Part shown: in pieces, positions 60,227 through 64,000 of the stretch | Numbering within the stretch: the first letter of the stretch is position 1 | Layout: each line of letters begins with the position of its first letter | Assembly (NCBI GenBank): GCA_947685225.1 | Contig: CANTUV010000072.1 | Coordinates: forward strand, 4,402,001 to 4,466,000 | Direction of reading: 5' to 3' | Length of the DNA: 64,000 nucleotides | From: Garcia nutans | Taxonomy: Eukaryota > Streptophyta > Magnoliopsida > Malpighiales > Euphorbiaceae | Made by a program: the position numbers and the translations under genes | The notes under the pieces: generated by a model | Told to the model about the DNA's origin: nothing | Database searches by the model: none | The model's input: only the letters and a program-made list of their open reading frames with translations

Positions 60227-61270
60227 TAGAGTTAGATGGGAAAAAAAGAAGAAAATAAAGCAAAAAATAGAAAAGAAAAGAAAAAAGAAAAGAAAAAGAA
60301 TAAAAAGAAGAAAAATAAAAATAATAAAAATAAAACTCAAAAAGGAGGTTCAGAAAGCCAACCGAGTTCTTTTTTACCTAAAGCAAGCAAAAGACTTCCA
60401 CTTAGGTTATGAGGACAATTAACTTGAATTGGTCCTGTCCAGCCAAAGATTCAAATAAAATTAGAGAATTAGGGGAAAGACCATATTTCATTTTATCCAG
60501 CGTATCTTCAAGTCATCAATATTAAAAGTCTTAGACTTGATATTCCAAAAGGGAAAGGGACGAAAAGAAAGAAAAAAAAAGAGGGTGGTATAAAGATCAA
60601 GATAATACTGATTGGATCCAAATTTCTGCCAAGAAGATGAAAGGACATTCAAGCTTTGTATTATTATAAAGTCAGAAGGAAATATTGGACAAAAGGTGAA
60701 AATGGAACCTCTAACAGCATATGATTCCATTAGAAAGTTGGTAGTTTAAAGATTTGTCCATAATGTTACATCAACTCCAATCTAAAAATGGCCTTCATTT
60801 AACCCATGTCCCTTATAGACCTCATTTCAAGCCTATTAAAGACCTGTTGATCTCTCTTGGTAGGTAGAGTCTATTAGTGGAGATAGTTTGAATAAGCACT
60901 TATATAAGATAGACAATTTTTAAACTCAATAAGACCTTTGGCCAAGTAATGTGTACGTGCCTATCTGAAATGCAACAGTTCATGCCTAAATCGAAATGAT
61001 TCCCGTGTTAAGTACGGTGACTAGGGTTGTCATGTTATAGATATATTAATTTGGAAAATCAATCCCTAAGGTATATTGACACTGATTTGACAAGGTTGAA
61101 ATGTGATTTGAAAATTTAAAAAATAGTGTTTTTTCATACAAGACTTCAAGTTTAGGGAAGTTGAACCTCAATGGACATATTGGGTGAAAGTGGGCCAATT
61201 AATGGATCACATGTAAGGTCATATCATGAAGAAGTTGCCAGCCAAATGTGTTGAAATGGATATCTACCAT
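60227..61270 (+). mobile_element. Tat/Ogre-like internal fragment (plus)
   Basis: Matches about 3300-4090: purine-rich tract (60240-60345), CAACTCCAATCTAAAAATGGCC (60774), CCCTTATAGACCTC (60810), GTCATGTTATAGATAT (61029). It is non-coding and ends where LTR 7 begins, well before the tandem arrays would start, so LTR 7 inserted into this older copy. Confidence 0.65.
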
Positions 61271-63216
61271 TGTAGACCGTTGATTTTGGCCCTAACTAGT
61301 CTGTGGTCTGAGTGATAAACCTTTTGATTAGATGGTATAATTTTATAGGATGAATGAACCTTTAAAACCCTAAAAATGTTTATTTTAAAGGTTCAGTCAG
61401 GTCTTATTCCATGTTAGGACATTCAGGTGTGTATCCAAGTCAAACTAGGCCTCCCAATTCAATATGGGACAGCCCATGTCGAATTGGGATGCCTCAATTT
61501 GATATGGGATAGTCTCAGATCAAATTGGGAGCTTTACAATTCAATATGGGACCTTAGTTTGGCTCCCATATTGAATTAGGCCTTCCCTAATTTGATATGG
61601 AGCTTATTAATTTTGAGGAGATGAGGGAGTTTGACATGGTCTAGGTTTGCCACGAATTCAAGTTGTTTTAATTTGATATGCATCAGTAATCCATTTTTAA
61701 AATGGGAAGCTTCCACGATGTTTAACCAAATATACCCTTATAAATACAGGTTTTAAAACCTTCAGAGGGGACCTTCAGAATGATTAGCAACTTCAGCAAC
61801 TATTAGCAACTTTCAGCAAGAGGAAGTAATATGAAAGCAAGGATTAGCAACAATTATTGGGGAAAAGGAAAATAATAAACATAAAAGCATCAAAGATACA
61901 GAACCATACAAAGGCATTGACATACTATCTTGGTCTTGCTCAGCCAAAATTTGAAGTGTTGTAAACAGAAGTTTGATCAATGCAATTGTGGTCAAGCCAA
62001 TAAATGATGGTATGCTCTAAATCAATCCAATATAAGATGTTTTGATGGTTTCTAAATATTGAACAAATTTTATCCTTTGTCCAAATTAATTCCAGTATAT
62101 AATATTCACCACTTTTATCAATTTTACGTGAATCATATTTTGATGATGATGTTTGTTCTTCATAAAAAATAAATCCCATAGCCTTTTAGATACAGCAACT
62201 TGATCATATTCAATTGATATTTTTTAGTTTAAAAAGATCCGATAGCTCCATTCTATATAAATATTCACCAAAAATCAATTGTTAAAATAATTTGAAAGCT
62301 TGTTACAGTAGCAAAAATATTTTCTAAAACCCTAATTCTCACAAACCCTAAATTCTAATTTATCTAGTTTTTTAATTTTCACAGTAGCTAAATCCTTGTC
62401 AAAAGACATATATAAAATGTTAGTTTTCTAAATCAAAACCCTATTTTCTAAATCTAAACCCTCTAAACCCTAAATTTATTCAAGAAACCCTAATTGAAGT
62501 GTAAACCCTACATTTATATAGCTATTGCTTTACTTAAGTTTGAATTCATTCTTATTACATATCTTGATGGATGATTTATTTTTATTTGATTTTATAATGA
62601 ATGCTTGAATGTTTGTTCATTTATTTATTTTTAGTTTTAAGAAATTGTAAGAGGTATGTTTCCACATTGTGGGTACCTCATTTGCTAAGCTTTATGTAAT
62701 TTAATTTATTTTAAGTTCTGTATCAATGTAAAGGATACATTTCCACCAATTAGTGGGTATCCTATTTTATTTATTTGCTTTTGGACATTGAACAATTGTA
62801 AAGACATGTTTCCATCCATGGATGGGAGCCTATTCATTTATTTTGTTTGAACTCATTGTGATTTTAATAAAGTGATTATTTATTCTTATGATTGCATGTA
62901 GTATGGATAATATCAATATAATTAAGAATTTTATAATATTAAGACTTGAAAAGGTTGTCGGTTCTAATGACCCGGGCACTGTGGGGTGCTGGGTCATTCT
63001 CACATTCCCCACACATATGTAACTTTCCAAACCCGATAGGGGTTGGGGATTCCTTAGAAATTGAGTCATCCGCCCCTTTCTTTTTCCCAGCCCGTCCGGG
63101 TGGCGAATCCATTTTCTCCGGGTTTAGGCCCGTGTTCTCTAGGCCCCGAGCCTAACAGGGTCAAAGTTGTAAAAACCATTCCACATGGGACTGGGGGCAA
63201 AAAATTCCCGCTCACA
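61271..63216 (+). repeat. Tat/Ogre-like LTR 7 (5' LTR, uninterrupted reference copy)
   Basis: 1946 bp from TGTAGACCGTTGATTTTGGC to TTCCCGCTCACA. It is the only long Tat LTR here in the LTR 2 subfamily without an insertion, so it shows the empty sites for 7351-8670 (near 62270) and 8989-19123 (near 62574). It has a CCTTATAAATACAGG promoter-like box (about 61735), GGATAC/GTATCC hairpin (62733-62762) and the terminal GC-rich region. Confidence 0.85.
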
Positions 63217-64000
63217 GTGGCAACTCCACTGGGAAAAGAGAAGTTGATTCTGTTGGTCTTTATATTATTTTATTCTTTCTTATTATGATATTATTCATTG
63301 CATCATTTATATTGCATTGTATGCATGAGTTAGGACCCCCGTGTTACCCATGTTGTGTTTTGTAAGGGATACCATACTTTCACTCAAGGTATGGAGATCA
63401 AGAATGGCATAACCACTCATAGCGTTCTACCATTTGGTATATACTTGCTATGATAGCCTAAACCTTTAAAACCAAAAGACCAAAGCTTATATTATTGGCC
63501 TAGTTACTTTCCTTAGGTTTTTACCCAAATGGTCATTGTTTGACTGTGATTGATGTATCTTGGTTTGAAGCATGACTTATTTGGTTTGTTCTTTTTCTAA
63601 TATGACCTATTTATATTGTAAGATCAAAATAATTTTTCCCTTAAAATCCAAAGAACCAAAACTATTTTTAAAATTTTCAAGATGATCTTTGACATAAAAC
63701 TTTTTCTAAAATGGGTAAAAAAATTCTTTTCTACCTCATGACCGAAATACAAAGCCCAAAAATCATTTTTAACAAACCTTTTCAATGGGCTTTTAAAAAT
63801 CTATTAAAACCCTTTCTTAAATGAGCTTACAAATTATTTAGGTCAATTATGGAGTACCAAAAATCAATTGTGAGCCTAGCTTATACCAAGAACTATTAAT
63901 CATGGGCTTATTTTTGTCATAAATCACTAGTGACTTTTTCAAATAAGAAATCTATTTATGATAAACCTCTTAATTTAGTTTTAATCCAATATAGCATAAA
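63217..64000 (+). mobile_element. PBS and 5' leader of a Tat/Ogre-like element running out of the window
   Basis: TGGCAACTCCACTGGG at 63218-63233, one base after the LTR, is the PBS type I associate with Tat/Ogre elements. Next comes TTGCATCATTTATATTGCAT and AT-rich leader sequence with no long frame up to 64000. The coding region should lie beyond the window. Confidence 0.7.

Noticed and set aside
60189..60422. Lysine-rich frame of 77 codons
   Set aside because: It crosses the junction of LTR 6 with a purine-rich tract of the Tat internal region. Its composition, not coding, explains the frame.

Overview
The window is nuclear DNA from a flowering plant, probably a eudicot with a repeat-rich genome. 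It holds no recognisable host gene. Almost every base belongs to nested, partly decayed LTR retrotransposons of the Ty3/gypsy superfamily. The evidence is direct: long terminal repeats with TG...CA ends, 5-bp target-site duplications (TSDs), primer-binding sites (PBS), polypurine tracts (PPT), one almost complete chromovirus gag-pol frame and one decayed gag.

Two groups make up the region. The substrate is an old, scrambled set of Tat/Ogre-like elements: LTRs starting TGTAGACCC and ending CCGCTCACA, hairpin-rich tandem arrays before the 3' LTR, and a Tat-type gag remnant. Their LTR pieces lie at 2249-2782, 6316-19658 (interrupted), 21695-23369, 40332-42518, about 28900-43025 (old, interrupted), 45335-47073 (minus), 49431-60226 (minus, interrupted) and 61271-63216. 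The second group has LTRs running TGTAATATCC to GGTGTTACA and, where an internal domain survives, an initiator-Met-tRNA PBS. It has inserted into those Tat LTRs: a partial LTR at 1-2248; a solo LTR at 7351-8670 (TSD AATAT); a Tekay/Del-like chromovirus at 8989-19123 (minus, TSD ATGAT); an LTR at 26754-28851; a large non-coding element at 29815-40031 (minus, TSD TGATT); and a second non-coding element at 50073-59536 (plus, TSD AATAA) whose 2864-bp LTRs differ at one position that I could see.

Only the chromovirus has coding capacity, and its frame carries one internal stop and a small in-frame duplication. The two large non-coding elements (LARD-like) keep every cis signal of the chromovirus group (termini, PBS, PPT, a pre-PPT hairpin, an LTR double hairpin), which suggests that chromovirus proteins mobilise them in trans.

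The most interesting signals are RNA-structural. A double hairpin of about 46-50 nt, with compensatory changes, occurs in five different LTR families. An inverted-repeat cassette encloses a family-specific minisatellite. A non-coding internal domain is colinear between the two LARD families. The Tat LTRs and 3' arrays contain series of hairpins whose stems covary between units. All comparisons were made by eye; no alignment or folding program was run.
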